A stretch of 64,000 bases of DNA, from NCBI GenBank assembly GCA_963834965.1, contig CAWIEI010000003.1, positions 1 through 64,000 on the forward strand, written 5' to 3'. The translations under genes were made by a program, and so were the position numbers. The notes beneath the pieces are model-generated. The model ran no database searches, had not been told where the DNA came from, and saw only the letters and a list, made by a program, of their open reading frames with translations. The stretch comes from Fodinibacter sp963834965 (lineage in GTDB: Bacteria > Actinomycetota > Actinomycetes > Actinomycetales > Dermatophilaceae). Shown piece after piece: positions 42,073 through 50,453 of the stretch. Numbering within the stretch: position 1 is the stretch's first letter; each line of letters starts with the position of its first letter.

Positions 42073-43946
42073 ACGCCTGGCCGATCGTGCTCGTCCCGGC
42101 GCTCGCCGCGCTCCTCGGGCTCGTGGTCGGCCGCGACGCTCGCCTCGCGCGCGGTGTGGCGGTGGGCGGCGGCACGGTGACCCTGCTGCTGGCCGGCATC
42201 GGCTGGGTCGTGCAGGGCGGGTCGGTGGTCGTCTCGGCCGGGCCGGGGCTGAGTGCGGGTGACGTGCAGGTGCCGCTCGACCTGGTCACCGACCACGCGC
42301 GCGTGGCGGTGGCGGCGGTCGTCGCGCTCGTCGCGCTCGGCGTGCAGATCTACTCCACGTGGTACCTCCGCAGCGACGACCGCTACGCCCGCTTCGCGGC
42401 CACCGTGTCGCTGTTCACCGCCGCCATGCTGCTGGTGGTGGTCTCCGGCGACCTCGTGCTCACCGTCGTGGGCTGGGAGGTCATGGGCTGGTGCTCGTTC
42501 CTGCTGATCGGCCACTGGTCGCGGCGGCACAGCGCGCGCCGGGCCGCGCACAAGGCGTTCCTGGTCACCCGGGTCGCCGACATCGGGTTCGTGCTCGGCA
42601 TCATCGGCCTGGCCACCGGCGCCCGCTCCACCAACCTCGGCACCGTCATCACGACCTGGGCCCGCCCCACGGCGTGCATCGACAGCCTGGTCGCGAACGG
42701 CTCCACCGTCGGTGACGCCCTCACCCAGTGCGGCGCCCCCGACGCCACGCTGCGTGCGGTGTTCCTCACGCTGGTCGTCATCGGCGTGCTCGGCAAGTCG
42801 GCGCAGGTGCCGTTCCAGGACTGGCTCGCCGACGCCATGGAGGGCCCCACCCCGGCCAGCGCGCTCATCCACGCCGCCACCATGGTCGCCGCCGGCACCG
42901 TGGTGCTCGCCGGCCTCTTCCCGATCCTCTCCGTGAGCCAGACCCCGCGCTGGGTGCTCGGTATCGCGGTGTCCGTGACCATGCTGCTGGCCGCCGTGCT
43001 CGCCTTCGCCCAGAGCGACCTCAAGCGCCTCCTGGCCTGGTCGACGGTCAGCCAGGTCGGCGTCATGCTGTCGGCGCTCGCCGCCGCGCCGCCGGCCGCC
43101 GGGCCGGATGCCGGCCTGTTCCACCTCTGGTCGCACGCCATCTTCAAGGCGCTGCTCTTCCTGACGATCGGCTGGGCCGGCCTGGCCGCGGGCGGCACCG
43201 CGGCCAAGGCCCTGCGCGGGAGCGCGCTCGCCGCACCGCTGCTGCGGGTGTCGTTCCTGTTCGGCCTGCTGTCCCTGGCCGGCGTGCCCTTGGTCGTGGG
43301 CGGCCTGTCCAAGGAGCACGTCGTCGCCGTGTCGTGGGAGGGCGCCGTCGAGTCCGGGCCCGGGCTGATCGTGCTCGTCGCGCTGATCGTGACCGCCGCG
43401 GTCACCGCTGCCTACTGCACCCGCGCCTACCTGATCCTCACCGCGCACGTGCGGCCCCAGCCGGTCAGCGCACCCATCACGCTCGCAGTGCAGGGCGTGC
43501 TCGCCGTGCTCGTCGGGCTGAGCGTCGTCGGCGGTCTGGTGCTGCTCACCGACGCGTTCCGGGTGGGCTCGACCTCGCTGGTCTGGGTGCTGGTCACGGT
43601 GCTGGCCATCGTCGTCGGCGTGGTGGTGGCGCTGCGCGGCGGCTTCGACCGCGACCCGGCGCAGGTGCTGGTGCCGCGACTGATCCCGCACGCCGACCGC
43701 GGCCTCGGGGTCGACGCCCTCTACCTGCGGCTGGTGGCCCACCCCGTGCTCCGGCTCGCCCGGCTCGTCGCCTTCCTCGACACCGAGGTCATCGACGCCT
43801 ACGTGCGCGGCACCGCCGTCGCGACGCGGGCGGCCGGATGGGCGGGCGGCCGCGCCTTCCGCGGTGAGCGGCCCAGCTCCGCAGTCGGCCTCGTCCTCGC
43901 GGCCGTCGTGGTGCTCGGCATCGCGGGGGTGCTGGCGTGGTCGTGA
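42069..43946 (+). CDS. nuoL: NADH-quinone oxidoreductase subunit L, second cluster
   Basis: NuoL (625 residues) with about 15 helices and a C-terminal arm. GWEVMGWCSFLLIGHW (about 136) carries the helix-5 glutamate and GKSAQVPFQDWLADAMEG then PTPASALIHAATMV (starting about 241) the conserved lysine and broken helix, so it should be pump-competent. The frame is open upstream in nuoK; the GTG at 42069 overlaps its stop. Confidence 0.94.
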   Translation: MNAWPIVLVPALAALLGLVVGRDARLARGVAVGGGTVTLLLAGIGWVVQGGSVVVSAGPGLSAGDVQVPLDLVTDHARVAVAAVVALVALGVQIYSTWYLRSDDRYARFAATVSLFTAAMLLVVVSGDLVLTVVGWEVMGWCSFLLIGHWSRRHSARRAAHKAFLVTRVADIGFVLGIIGLATGARSTNLGTVITTWARPTACIDSLVANGSTVGDALTQCGAPDATLRAVFLTLVVIGVLGKSAQVPFQDWLADAMEGPTPASALIHAATMVAAGTVVLAGLFPILSVSQTPRWVLGIAVSVTMLLAAVLAFAQSDLKRLLAWSTVSQVGVMLSALAAAPPAAGPDAGLFHLWSHAIFKALLFLTIGWAGLAAGGTAAKALRGSALAAPLLRVSFLFGLLSLAGVPLVVGGLSKEHVVAVSWEGAVESGPGLIVLVALIVTAAVTAAYCTRAYLILTAHVRPQPVSAPITLAVQGVLAVLVGLSVVGGLVLLTDAFRVGSTSLVWVLVTVLAIVVGVVVALRGGFDRDPAQVLVPRLIPHADRGLGVDALYLRLVAHPVLRLARLVAFLDTEVIDAYVRGTAVATRAAGWAGGRAFRGERPSSAVGLVLAAVVVLGIAGVLAWS

Positions 43947-45424
43947 GCCTGCTCCTCCTCGTCCCCGCCGTGGCCGGCTTCTTTCTCGTCACCGGTGGCC
44001 GCACGCTCGCCATGGAGCCGGCCCGGCTGACGGCCGCTGGGGCCGCCACCCTCACCCTCGTGCTGGCCGTGGCCGTCAGCATCGCGCGACCCACCGTCGA
44101 CCTGGCGTGGCTGCCCGAGCTCGGCATCCGCTGGTCGTTCGGCGTCGACGGCATCGCCGTGCCGCTGGTGCTGCTCACGTCCCTCATCGGCGTGCTCGTG
44201 GCCGCCCACGCATGGGTCGACGTGCCCGAGGGCGGTGCTCCGGCGACCTTCCTGGGCTGCCTGCTCATCGTCGAGGCCGGCGCGCTCGCCACGTTCACCG
44301 CTCGCGACGCCGTGCTCTTCTTCGTCGCCTTCGAGCTGGTGCTGGTGCCGATGTGGGTGCTGATCAGCCGGTTCGGCGACCCGCACGACGAGCGCGCCCG
44401 CACCGACGCGGGGCACCGCTTCATCCTCTACACGGCGGTCGGCTCCACGCTGATGCTGGTCGGAATCCTCGCCCTGGTCACCTCGGCCGGCACCTCCGAC
44501 CTACGGGCGCTCGCCGCCGGCGCGGGCGCCGCGCTGCCCGCCGGCCGGCAGCTGCTCGTCGCCGTGCTGCTCGTGCTCGGCCTGTCGGTGAAGGTGCCGG
44601 TGTTCCCGCTGCACACCTGGCTTCCCCCGGCCCACACCACGGCACCCACGGCGGGGTCGGTGCTGCTGGCGGCCGTGCTGCTGAAGATGGGCACCTACGG
44701 CCTGGTGCGCCTTCCGGTGGCCACCGTGCCCGGCGGCTTCGCCCGGATCGCGCCGGTGCTCGGGATCGCGGGCGTCATCGGCATCGTCTGGGGAGCCCTG
44801 GTCTGCCTGGTCGAGCGCGACCTGAAGCGGCTGATCGCCTACTCGTCGGTGGCGCACATGGGCTTCGTCGCCCTCGCCCTGGCCGCCGGGTCCGCGACCG
44901 GCATCCAGGCGGCCCTGTTCGCCAACATCGCGCACGGCGTCATCTCGGCGCTGCTGTTCTTCCTCGTCGGGGGCCTCAAGCAGCGCTGGGGCAGCGTCGA
45001 CCTCACGGTCGCCCGGCCCGCGCTTCGTGAGACCTCGCCGCGACTGGGCTTCCTGTTCATCCTCGGCCTGGCCGCCAGCCTGGGGCTGCCCGGCCTGGCC
45101 GGCTTCTGGGGCGAGTTCTTCTCGGTGTATGCCGCGTGGCTGCCGGCCGCGGACCGGCCCCGCGCGCTGTTCGTCGGGTGCGCCGTGGTCGCCGCCATCG
45201 GCGCCGCGCTCGCTGCCGGCTACTCGCTGCGCGTGGCGCGCACGGTGTGGGTGGGCGACGCGCCCGACCCGGAGGCGGCCGCCGTCACCCCAGACACCCG
45301 CGGCGTCGAGGTCGTCGTGCTGTCGGTGCTCGGCACCCTCGTCGTGCTGCTGGGCGTGTTCCCCGGTCCACTCCTGGCCGTCACCGCCGACGCCGCCGCC
45401 CTCATCGCCGGGGGTGGCCGATGA
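43943..45424 (+). CDS. nuoM: NADH-quinone oxidoreductase subunit M, second cluster
   Basis: NuoM (493 residues). FVAFELVLVPMWVLI (about 127) carries the glutamate and SVKVPVFPLHTWLPPAHTTAP (about 213) the lysine; the loop reads HTTAPTAGS where most NuoM have HVEAPTAGS. About 14 helices. The GTG at 43943 overlaps the nuoL stop (GTGA); an in-frame GTG at 43937 is the alternative. ATGA overlap with nuoN. Confidence 0.93.
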   Translation: MSLLLLVPAVAGFFLVTGGRTLAMEPARLTAAGAATLTLVLAVAVSIARPTVDLAWLPELGIRWSFGVDGIAVPLVLLTSLIGVLVAAHAWVDVPEGGAPATFLGCLLIVEAGALATFTARDAVLFFVAFELVLVPMWVLISRFGDPHDERARTDAGHRFILYTAVGSTLMLVGILALVTSAGTSDLRALAAGAGAALPAGRQLLVAVLLVLGLSVKVPVFPLHTWLPPAHTTAPTAGSVLLAAVLLKMGTYGLVRLPVATVPGGFARIAPVLGIAGVIGIVWGALVCLVERDLKRLIAYSSVAHMGFVALALAAGSATGIQAALFANIAHGVISALLFFLVGGLKQRWGSVDLTVARPALRETSPRLGFLFILGLAASLGLPGLAGFWGEFFSVYAAWLPAADRPRALFVGCAVVAAIGAALAAGYSLRVARTVWVGDAPDPEAAAVTPDTRGVEVVVLSVLGTLVVLLGVFPGPLLAVTADAAALIAGGGR

Positions 45425-46986
45425 GCACCGACCTCGTGACCATCGACGTCGTCAGCCTTGCGCCGGCCCTGCTACCGGCCCTGGGTGCGGTGCTCGTGCT
45501 GCTCGGCGATGCCGTGCGCCCCGGGCAGCGTTCGTGGCAGCCGCTGCTGGGCGTGGTGGTGCTCGCGATCGCCGCCGGCACGGCACTCGCCACCGGCCTG
45601 CGGGCCGTCGACGACCCGGTGCGCACGCTGTGCCTCCCCGGCCCCGACGGTGCCTGCCTGTGGACCGCCGGGCCGGCCACCGGCACGCTGCAGGCCGGCA
45701 TCCTGCTCGCCACCGCCGCGGCCCTCGCGCTGCTGCACGACGGGGCACGCGGGCCCCGCGACACGACCGTGACGACCACCCTGCTGCTCGCCGCCGCCAC
45801 CGGCGGGGTCGCCGTCGCCGCCTCGCGCGACCTCGGCACCTGGCTGGTCACCCTCGAGCTGGCCACCGTGCCGGTCGTGGCGCTGGTCGCGCTGCGTGGC
45901 ACGCGCTCGGCATCCCACGGTGCCCTGACCCTGCTGGTCACGTCGGTGACGTCGTTCGCCCTGCTCGTGCTCGGGGCTGCCTTGTGGCTCACCGCCACCG
46001 GTGACCCGGCCTTCTCGGTCACCGCGGTGGCCGGGGCGTGGAGCGACCCCGAGCGCCGGGTCGTGTTCCTGCTCGCCGTCACGGTGCTGCTCTCCGGGCT
46101 GGGCTTCAAGCTGTCGCTGGTCCCGTTCCACGCGTGGACCCCGCAGGCCTACTCCACCGCCGACGTCGGCACCGCCGCCGCGCTCGCGGCCGCCTCGAAG
46201 ATCTCCGCGGTGGCCGCGCTGCTCGTCGTCGGGCAGGCGCTGGCCGGTGCCGCCATCGACAGCGGGTCGGTCAGCGTCATCATCGGCGTCCTCTCGGCCG
46301 CCTCGCTGCTGCTCGGCAACGTGATGGCGCTGCGCCAGGACGACTCCACCCGCCTGCTGGCCTGGTCCACGGTGTCGCAGGCCGGCTGGGTGCTGCTGCC
46401 GGTGGCCGCACTCAGTGCGCCGGGCCTGCGCGCGTCGGCCGCCTACGTGCTCGTGTACGCCGTGGCCACCCTCGTCGCGTTCGCCGCCGTGTCGGTGGTG
46501 GGGGCCGGCCCGCTGGAGCGCACCCGCGGCCTGCTGCGCCGCGACCGGCTCACCGGTGGCGCGCTGGCCTTCGCGCTGCTCGTGCTCGCCGGCCTGCCGC
46601 CGGGCATCATCGGCCTGGTGGCCAAGGTGGTGGCCCTGCAGCCGGTCGTCGGCGCCGGCCTGTGGCCGCTGGCCCTGGTCGCCGTGGTGGCGGTGGTGCT
46701 CGGCATCGCGGTCTACACGCGCTGGTTCGCCCTGGTCATCGCGCGCGACCCGGCGTCGGCCCGCGAGGCTCACGGGGGGGCCGCGGGCTCCCTCGAGGGC
46801 GGGGCCGTCGACGTCACTGCTGGTGACGGGGCGGACGTCAGCCAAGGTGTTGCGGTGGACGTCATCACGGAGCCGGCCGCGACGGCCGCCCCGCGCCGTG
46901 GGGCGACCGCGGTGCTGATCATCGGCACCGGCATCCTCGTGCTGTCCAGCGTGCTCCCGGGGCTGCTCCTGGGCCTGCTGTCCTGA
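45421..46986 (+). CDS. nuoN: NADH-quinone oxidoreductase subunit N, second cluster
   Basis: NuoN (521 residues), about 14 helices. LVTLELATVPVVALVAL (about 142) has the glutamate and GFKLSLVPFHAWTPQAY (about 228) the lysine. The loop that follows reads STADVGTAAAL instead of the usual GAPTPVTAFL, a clear departure from the first-cluster copy (QGAPTPVTGFM). Before the last helix lies a 45-residue polar insertion (about 448-497). Last gene of the cluster; ATG overlaps the nuoM stop. Confidence 0.92.
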   Translation: MSTDLVTIDVVSLAPALLPALGAVLVLLGDAVRPGQRSWQPLLGVVVLAIAAGTALATGLRAVDDPVRTLCLPGPDGACLWTAGPATGTLQAGILLATAAALALLHDGARGPRDTTVTTTLLLAAATGGVAVAASRDLGTWLVTLELATVPVVALVALRGTRSASHGALTLLVTSVTSFALLVLGAALWLTATGDPAFSVTAVAGAWSDPERRVVFLLAVTVLLSGLGFKLSLVPFHAWTPQAYSTADVGTAAALAAASKISAVAALLVVGQALAGAAIDSGSVSVIIGVLSAASLLLGNVMALRQDDSTRLLAWSTVSQAGWVLLPVAALSAPGLRASAAYVLVYAVATLVAFAAVSVVGAGPLERTRGLLRRDRLTGGALAFALLVLAGLPPGIIGLVAKVVALQPVVGAGLWPLALVAVVAVVLGIAVYTRWFALVIARDPASAREAHGGAAGSLEGGAVDVTAGDGADVSQGVAVDVITEPAATAAPRRGATAVLIIGTGILVLSSVLPGLLLGLLS

Positions 46987-47023
46987 CGGAACGAACCGCC
47001 CACCCCGCCACGTTGGGACAGAC

Positions 47024-47911
47024 ATGCACAAGCACCACAACGGGCTGAAGACCGCTGCCCTGTTCGGCGGTATGTGGGCCCTCCTCCTCGTCCTCGGCTG
47101 GATCGTCGCCTCGTGGCTGGGCAACAGCATCTTCCTGCTCGTCTTCGCCCTCATCGGCGTCGCGACGACGGTCTACGGCTACTGGAACTCCGACAAGCTC
47201 GCCATCCGGGCGATGCACGCCTACCCGGTCAGCGAGGCGCAGGCCCCGGCCATGTACCGCATCGTCAGCGAGCTCTCGACCCGCGCCGGGCAGCCGATGC
47301 CCAAGCTCTACGTCTCGCCGACCCAGGCGCCGAACGCGTTTGCCACCGGCCGCAACCCCGAGAACGCCGCCGTCTGCTGTACCGAGGGCATCCTCGGCCT
47401 GCTCGACGAGCGCGAGCTGCGCGGGGTTCTCGGCCACGAGCTGATGCACGTCTACAACCGCGACATCCTCACCGCGTCGGTGGCGGCCGCGGTCGCCGGT
47501 GTGATCTCGACGATCGGGCAGTTCCTGTCGTTCGGCATGATCTTCGGCGGCGGTGGAAGCGACGAGGACCGCAACCCGATGGCGGGGCTCGCGCTCGCCA
47601 TCCTCGCCCCGTTCGCCGCGATGGTGGTGCAGCTCGCCATCTCGCGCACCCGCGAGTACGACGCCGACGAGGACGGCGCGACCCTCACCGGCGACCCGCT
47701 GGCCCTGGCCTCGGCGTTGCGCAAGCTCGAGATCGGCGTCGCCCAGGCGCCGCTGGCCCCGACCCAGAAGGTCGTCGACGCCAGCCACATGATGATCGCC
47801 AACCCGTTCCGGGCCCAGGACGTCTCGCGGCTGATGTCGACCCACCCGCCGATGGACGAGCGGATCGCCCGGCTCGAGCAGATGGCCTACGGCTACCGCG
47901 CCAAACCCTGA
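47024..47911 (+). CDS. htpX: Zinc metalloprotease HtpX
   Basis: A 295-residue membrane-integral M48 protease that removes damaged membrane proteins. Two N-terminal helices (about 8-55), zinc motif GHELMHVYNRD (about 136, HExxH), two further hydrophobic segments (about 150-210) and the third ligand in SRTREYDADEDGA (about 206-218). It starts 37 bp after nuoN, so it may be expressed from the second nuo cluster. Length normal. Confidence 0.93.
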   Translation: MHKHHNGLKTAALFGGMWALLLVLGWIVASWLGNSIFLLVFALIGVATTVYGYWNSDKLAIRAMHAYPVSEAQAPAMYRIVSELSTRAGQPMPKLYVSPTQAPNAFATGRNPENAAVCCTEGILGLLDERELRGVLGHELMHVYNRDILTASVAAAVAGVISTIGQFLSFGMIFGGGGSDEDRNPMAGLALAILAPFAAMVVQLAISRTREYDADEDGATLTGDPLALASALRKLEIGVAQAPLAPTQKVVDASHMMIANPFRAQDVSRLMSTHPPMDERIARLEQMAYGYRAKP

Positions 47912-47936
47912 GCACCCGGCGGGCGGCGACTCCGCA

Positions 47937-48007
47937 GACATGCAGTCGAGGGTCGCCGGTGCGTCCGTGAGCGTGACAACGGCGGCTCGGTGGGCCGACT
48001 GCATGTC
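47937..48007. repeat. Perfect 12-bp inverted repeat after htpX
   Basis: GACATGCAGTCG (47937-47948) and its exact reverse complement (47996-48007), 47 bp apart, in the 293-bp gap after htpX. Could be a transcript-end structure. The rest of the gap shows nothing I can name. Confidence 0.35.
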
Positions 48008-48204
48008 CTCGGGCGCACCATCCCGCGTCGCTCGTGGCGGTTCGAGGTGTTTCGCTGATCCGTCGGGTCAGGAGATCAGCTCGAACACGGGCAGACGGCC
48101 AGGCGCACCTCGAGGCGACGGTTGACGAGGAATGCGGGTCGCGAGATGGTGGTCGAGGGTCGCGGCGGGGGATCCGCCGGGCCGGGAGAGCAAGGGGGAG
48201 TGGC

Positions 48205-48666
48205 ATGTCCGGATCGATCAGCGCGTGGCCGCAGGTGCGGCAAGGAGACCACGAGCACCCGGTGCAGACACTGCAGCACCTGTTGCGCGAGCACGGTCGC
48301 TCGGTCGCCGTCGACGGCAGCTTCGGTCCGCTGACCGACGCTGCGGTCAGGGCGTTCCAGCAGCAGAAGGGCCTGGCCGTCGACGGCGTGGTCGGCCCGC
48401 ACACCTGGGGTGCGCTCATCGTCACCGTGCGGCGGGGGAGCAGGGGCGATGCCGTGCGTGGCGTGCAGGAGGAGTTCCAGTTCCGCAACCTGTCCGGTGA
48501 CCCAGCCCAGGGCCTGGCCGTCGACGGCAGCTTCGGCCCCCTGACCGAGGCGGCGGTGCGCGGCTTCCAGCAGGCCCTGCACACCGACATCCCCGCCGTC
48601 GTGGTCGACGGGGTCGTCGGCCCGATCACGTGGCAGGCCCTCGTGAGCGGGATGCTCTCCTTTTGA
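48205..48666 (+). CDS. Peptidoglycan-binding-repeat protein (two repeats)
   Basis: A 153-residue protein made almost only of two PG_binding_1 repeats: SVAVDGSFGPLTDAAVRAFQQQKGL (starting about 33) and GLAVDGSFGPLTEAAVRGFQQ (starting about 98), each followed by VDGVVGP..TW. No signal peptide, membrane helix or catalytic domain is visible. RBS AAGGGGGAG 6 nt before the ATG. It pairs with a second protein of the same type 80 bp downstream. Role unknown; such proteins are usually exported with a lytic enzyme, which is absent here. Confidence 0.82.
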   Translation: MSGSISAWPQVRQGDHEHPVQTLQHLLREHGRSVAVDGSFGPLTDAAVRAFQQQKGLAVDGVVGPHTWGALIVTVRRGSRGDAVRGVQEEFQFRNLSGDPAQGLAVDGSFGPLTEAAVRGFQQALHTDIPAVVVDGVVGPITWQALVSGMLSF

Positions 48667-48747
48667 GGCTGGCGCGTATCAGGTGGCAGCCCGGGCCCTC
48701 CTGAGGGCGGGCCACCGCCCAGGTGGGCCGTCGACGCAGGAGGGGTC

Positions 48748-49590
48748 ATGAACACCAAGCCGTGGAGAACAGCAGGTCCTGGGGCGACGTCGCAGGCCGT
48801 GTCCGGCATCCAGTACCTCCTGCGCGCGCAGGGGCACCCGGTGACCGTGGACGGGTCCTACGGACCGGCCACCACGGCGGCGGTGACGGCGTTCCAGGCC
48901 GCCGCCGGTGTTGCGGCCGACGGCGTTGTCGGGCCGGTGACCTGGCCACGGCTGGTCATCACCACCCACGGCGGCTCCCACGGCGACGCGGTGCGTGCCG
49001 TGCAGCAGTTCGGGCTCGTCCCGTCCCCCGGCGTGGACCCGCTCGTCGTCGACGGGTCGTACGGGCCGCTCACCACCGAGCGGGTCACGGAGTTCCAGCG
49101 GCAGTGGGGTCTGGCGATGGACGGCAGCGCCGGCCCGGAGACGTGGTCGTTCCTCAGCACGTCCAGCCCGGGTGGGTCACCCTGGCCGCTGGTGCGGCAG
49201 GGGGCCTCGCAGGACACCAACTGGAGGGTGCTCGCGGCACAGCACCTGCTGCGCGCCCGCGGTTCCTCGATCGCCGCTGACGGCAGCTTCGGCCCCGCGA
49301 GCGGCGCAGCCGTCAAGGCGTTCCAGCAGACCCTGCGGGCCACCGACCTCGGCACGACCGTCGGCCAGCTCGACTGGCCCGCACTGGTGTCGACCGTGCG
49401 GCCCGGCGACCACGGCGAGGCGGTCAAGGCGGTGCAGACCCTCGTGCCGGGCGGGCTCACCGTCGACGGGTCCTTCGGCGCGCTCACCGAGGCGGCCGTC
49501 CGTGAGTTCCAGACGATGTTCGCGCCACCGGCCGACGGCGTGGTGGGCCCGACCACGTGGCACGCGCTGACCCTGCCCATCTTCGACTGA
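48748..49590 (+). CDS. Peptidoglycan-binding-repeat protein (four repeats)
   Basis: A 280-residue protein with four PG_binding_1-type repeats, each marked by VDGSYGP/ADGSFGP and a following GPxTW: at about 34, 99, 172 and 239. The third copy has lost the VDGVVGP half. RBS AGGAGGGG before the ATG. As in the neighbour, no signal peptide or catalytic domain. Likely a tandem duplication of the upstream gene followed by repeat expansion. Confidence 0.82.
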   Translation: MNTKPWRTAGPGATSQAVSGIQYLLRAQGHPVTVDGSYGPATTAAVTAFQAAAGVAADGVVGPVTWPRLVITTHGGSHGDAVRAVQQFGLVPSPGVDPLVVDGSYGPLTTERVTEFQRQWGLAMDGSAGPETWSFLSTSSPGGSPWPLVRQGASQDTNWRVLAAQHLLRARGSSIAADGSFGPASGAAVKAFQQTLRATDLGTTVGQLDWPALVSTVRPGDHGEAVKAVQTLVPGGLTVDGSFGALTEAAVREFQTMFAPPADGVVGPTTWHALTLPIFD

Positions 49591-49639
49591 CCGCCGAGCG
49601 ATCGAGCCGGGGCCTCCTCAGCCTCGAGGACCGGCCGCA

Positions 49640-49645
49640 TAGCAT
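49640..49645 (+). promoter_or_regulatory. -10 element of the SGNH hydrolase gene
   Basis: TAGCAT, 6 nt before the ATG at 49652; leaderless arrangement. Confidence 0.5.
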
Positions 49646-49651
49646 CGGCGC

Positions 49652-50428
49652 ATGATGCGCAGCGCCGTGGGCCGTGCCGAGCGCGCCAGCGGGCGAGGTG
49701 TCGCACGTCGGGCACAGTGGTGGTGGCTGGGGCTGCCGCTGGTGCCGTACCAGGGCTACCGGCTGACCCGCACCCTCCCGCGGTTCGCCGACGCCGACGG
49801 CATCACGGGGCACGTCGGTTCCGGTGACCGCCGGATGAAGGTGGTCGCGCTCGGCGACAGCGTCACGGCGGGCTACGCCGTGGAGCACCACCGCTCGTCC
49901 GTCGCCGGCCAGCTCGCCCTCCGGCTGGCCGACCGCCACGACGCGACCGTCGACTGGCTCGCCTGCGCCCGGTCGGGCGCCACCGCCGGGCAGGCCCTGG
50001 GCATGGTCCGCGCCGAGGACCTGTCCGACGCCGACGTCGTCTTCGTCTCGGTCGGTGTCAACGACCTCAAGAACCTGCACAGCACGGCCCGGTTCCAGCG
50101 AGAACTCGGGTCGCTCCTGGATGCCGTTCTCGCTGCGGCGCCGCGGGCGCAGGTCTGCCTGCTCGGCATCCCTCCGCTCGACCACTTCCCGGCGTTCCCC
50201 CGGCCACTCGCCGACGCCCTCGGCTGGCGGGGCCGGGTCTTCGACGCGATCGGGGTCGCGGCAGTCGCATCCCGCGAGAGGGCTTTCCGGATCGGCACGT
50301 TCGAGCCGCTAGGGCCGGAGATGTTCGCCGGTGACGGTTTCCACCCCAGCGCAACGATGCACGCGGCGTTCGCGGATGCCGTGATGGCGGGTCTGACACG
50401 CCCGGAGGACCCCGCGTCCACCCGGTGA
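49652..50428 (+). CDS. SGNH/GDSL-type esterase
   Basis: A 258-residue serine hydrolase. Block I ALGDSVTAGYA (about residue 66) has the nucleophile, SVGVNDLKNL (about 131) the oxyanion Asn, and GDGFHPSA (about 228) the Asp-His pair. The N-terminus is Arg-rich with a weak hydrophobic stretch (WWWLGLPLVPY), so it may be membrane-attached rather than secreted. The start could also be the ATG at 49655. Substrate not predictable; related proteins are lipases, acyl-hydrolases or polysaccharide deacetylases. Confidence 0.83.
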   Translation: MMRSAVGRAERASGRGVARRAQWWWLGLPLVPYQGYRLTRTLPRFADADGITGHVGSGDRRMKVVALGDSVTAGYAVEHHRSSVAGQLALRLADRHDATVDWLACARSGATAGQALGMVRAEDLSDADVVFVSVGVNDLKNLHSTARFQRELGSLLDAVLAAAPRAQVCLLGIPPLDHFPAFPRPLADALGWRGRVFDAIGVAAVASRERAFRIGTFEPLGPEMFAGDGFHPSATMHAAFADAVMAGLTRPEDPASTR

Positions 50429-50453
50429 AGGGGACCGCAGACGAGCACCGGCC

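Noticed and set aside
47912..48204. Possible small gene in the gap after htpX
   Set aside because: Frames here are short and arginine-rich, and the inverted repeat at 47937-48007 would lie inside them.
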